Source: CAXBNB01 sp040151475 (GTDB lineage Bacteria; Bacteroidota; Bacteroidia; Cytophagales; Cyclobacteriaceae). From it: a stretch of DNA of 64,000 bases. Below the pieces are notes generated by a model that worked only from the letters and a program-made list of their open reading frames with translations, searched no databases and was not told the origin of the DNA. The position numbers were made by a program, and so were the translations under genes. Location of the stretch: contig NZ_JBDKWG010000150.1 in NCBI RefSeq assembly GCF_040151475.1, forward strand, positions 119,570 to 183,569. Direction: 5' to 3'. Positions 63,387 to 64,000 of this stretch are shown here, piece after piece. Each line of letters begins with the position of its first letter. Within the stretch, counting starts at the first letter, position 1.

Positions 63387-64000
63387 TTTTTGATATGACG
63401 TAAAGTGCTAAGTTAGTATTTTATGACAGGTAATTCAATTAGGGGTTTGTGGGCGGAAAATAAATACTTGTTATATGGTCTTTTGTTCAGCTATCAGATA
63501 TTGCAAAATTCGAATCGAATATCCTACTTGTGCAATGATATGCTTTTTTTAAATTAAGTCCTCAAATTTCCAAATGCACAATAAATTAAGAAATTGTTAA
63601 GGGAGGGAGGTCCGAGATTTTTAACCTCTACATTCGAAGAAGTGAAACGATAGATGGATTGTAATAAATCTCAGATAAATACGATTTAGAAAGCCCTTTC
63701 AGTTTCTCCCGCTTTGGTGATTCTTTGTAGATGCGAAAGCATAAAAGAACAAAATAGTGGCGTCAAATTGAAGCCGCTATTAATTATATCAAACTAATAA
63801 TCTGGGTTTTGAGCCAACACATGTTTTGCCTAAAACGCAATCGTATTTTTTATGCTTCAAAATTAGTGACATCCGCTTAAAAATGTGATTAGATTTAATC
63901 TTCTTGGAAAAATACAATAGTGGAGATTTGACTCTCCACTAAAGTTTATGATGTTTGAGTTACCACACTTAGACATCATGAGTAAAGATAGAAATTTGAC
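63387..64000. other. Right-end intergenic region with hairpins, no gene recognised
   Basis: About 610 bp that hold the sigma gene's upstream region. A 29-bp near-palindrome lies at 63753-63781 (arms AATAGTGGCGTCAA and TTGAAGCCGCTATT, two mismatched pairs). No coding frame above 60 codons looks real. The end may belong to a neighbouring locus outside the window. Confidence 0.5.
63905..63941 (-). terminator. Probable terminator of a leftward gene beyond the window
   Basis: A perfect 9-bp stem, TAGTGGAGA (63918-63926) and TCTCCACTA (63933-63941), with a 6-nt loop. On the minus strand it is followed by TTGTATTTTTCC, a U-rich tail, so it would terminate transcription entering from the right edge. 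Confidence 0.5.

Overview
The window is an A+T-rich chromosomal segment from a member of the Bacteroidota, most likely a marine or soil Cytophagales-type bacterium (inference). The evidence is a SusC/SusD pair behind an ECF sigma/FecR pair, a secreted protein with a type IX secretion (T9SS) C-terminal sorting domain, a LytTR regulator with a TPR-type sensor kinase, promoters of the TTTG-N19/20-TAnnTTTG type, and the general lack of strong Shine-Dalgarno sites. No rRNA, tRNA, CRISPR array, complete insertion sequence or prophage was seen.

Layout. 1-7.8 kb: end of a methyltransferase, a 1.46-kb-residue T9SS adhesin-like protein, and a two-component system. 7.9-17.8 kb: mainly housekeeping genes (miaA, M1 peptidase, ppa, NUDIX, pyrE, a LysM/DPBB envelope operon, NfeD protease, kdsB). 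17.8-23.4 kb: small or secreted proteins of uncertain role, an SGNH esterase, a GNAT enzyme and a MITE-like element at 22024-22207. 23.6-26.5 kb: a compact operon with an Rrf2 (NsrR-like) regulator, truncated haemoglobin, membrane protein, Ric/ScdA repair protein, a 105-residue protein and a haemerythrin. Two matching palindromes lie in front of the regulator and the globin. 26.6-36.2 kb: DM13 lipoprotein, outer-membrane protein, msrB, L-2-hydroxyglutarate oxidase, MoeB-rhodanese, sulfatase, DksA-like protein, Bcp and a POT transporter. 36.3-42.9 kb: an ArsR-controlled RND efflux operon with a PII-like and a DUF2892 protein. 43.0-47.7 kb: an ECF sigma/FecR system whose STN domain sits on a repeat protein (GxQxSGFxN repeats) instead of on a TonB receptor, followed by a paralogue lacking STN. 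47.8-54.9 kb: porin-like protein, dnaG with a degenerate zinc site, ribBA, and homoserine dehydrogenase behind a SAM-I riboswitch (55033-55141). 55.2-63.4 kb: a truncated glycosidase relic and a standard sigma/FecR/SusC/SusD locus. The last 0.6 kb carries no recognisable gene.

How the parts work together. Three envelope or stress systems stand out. The Rrf2-globin-Ric-haemerythrin operon reads as a nitric-oxide and iron-sulfur damage response, probably autoregulated through the shared palindrome. The RND operon reads as an ArsR-repressed efflux pump whose operator lies between the -33 and -7 promoter boxes. The STN-repeat locus looks like a variant of FecI/FecR cell-surface signalling without a TonB-dependent receptor, and is the best candidate for an undescribed system. 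Functional calls rest on motifs read by eye; no database search was possible.
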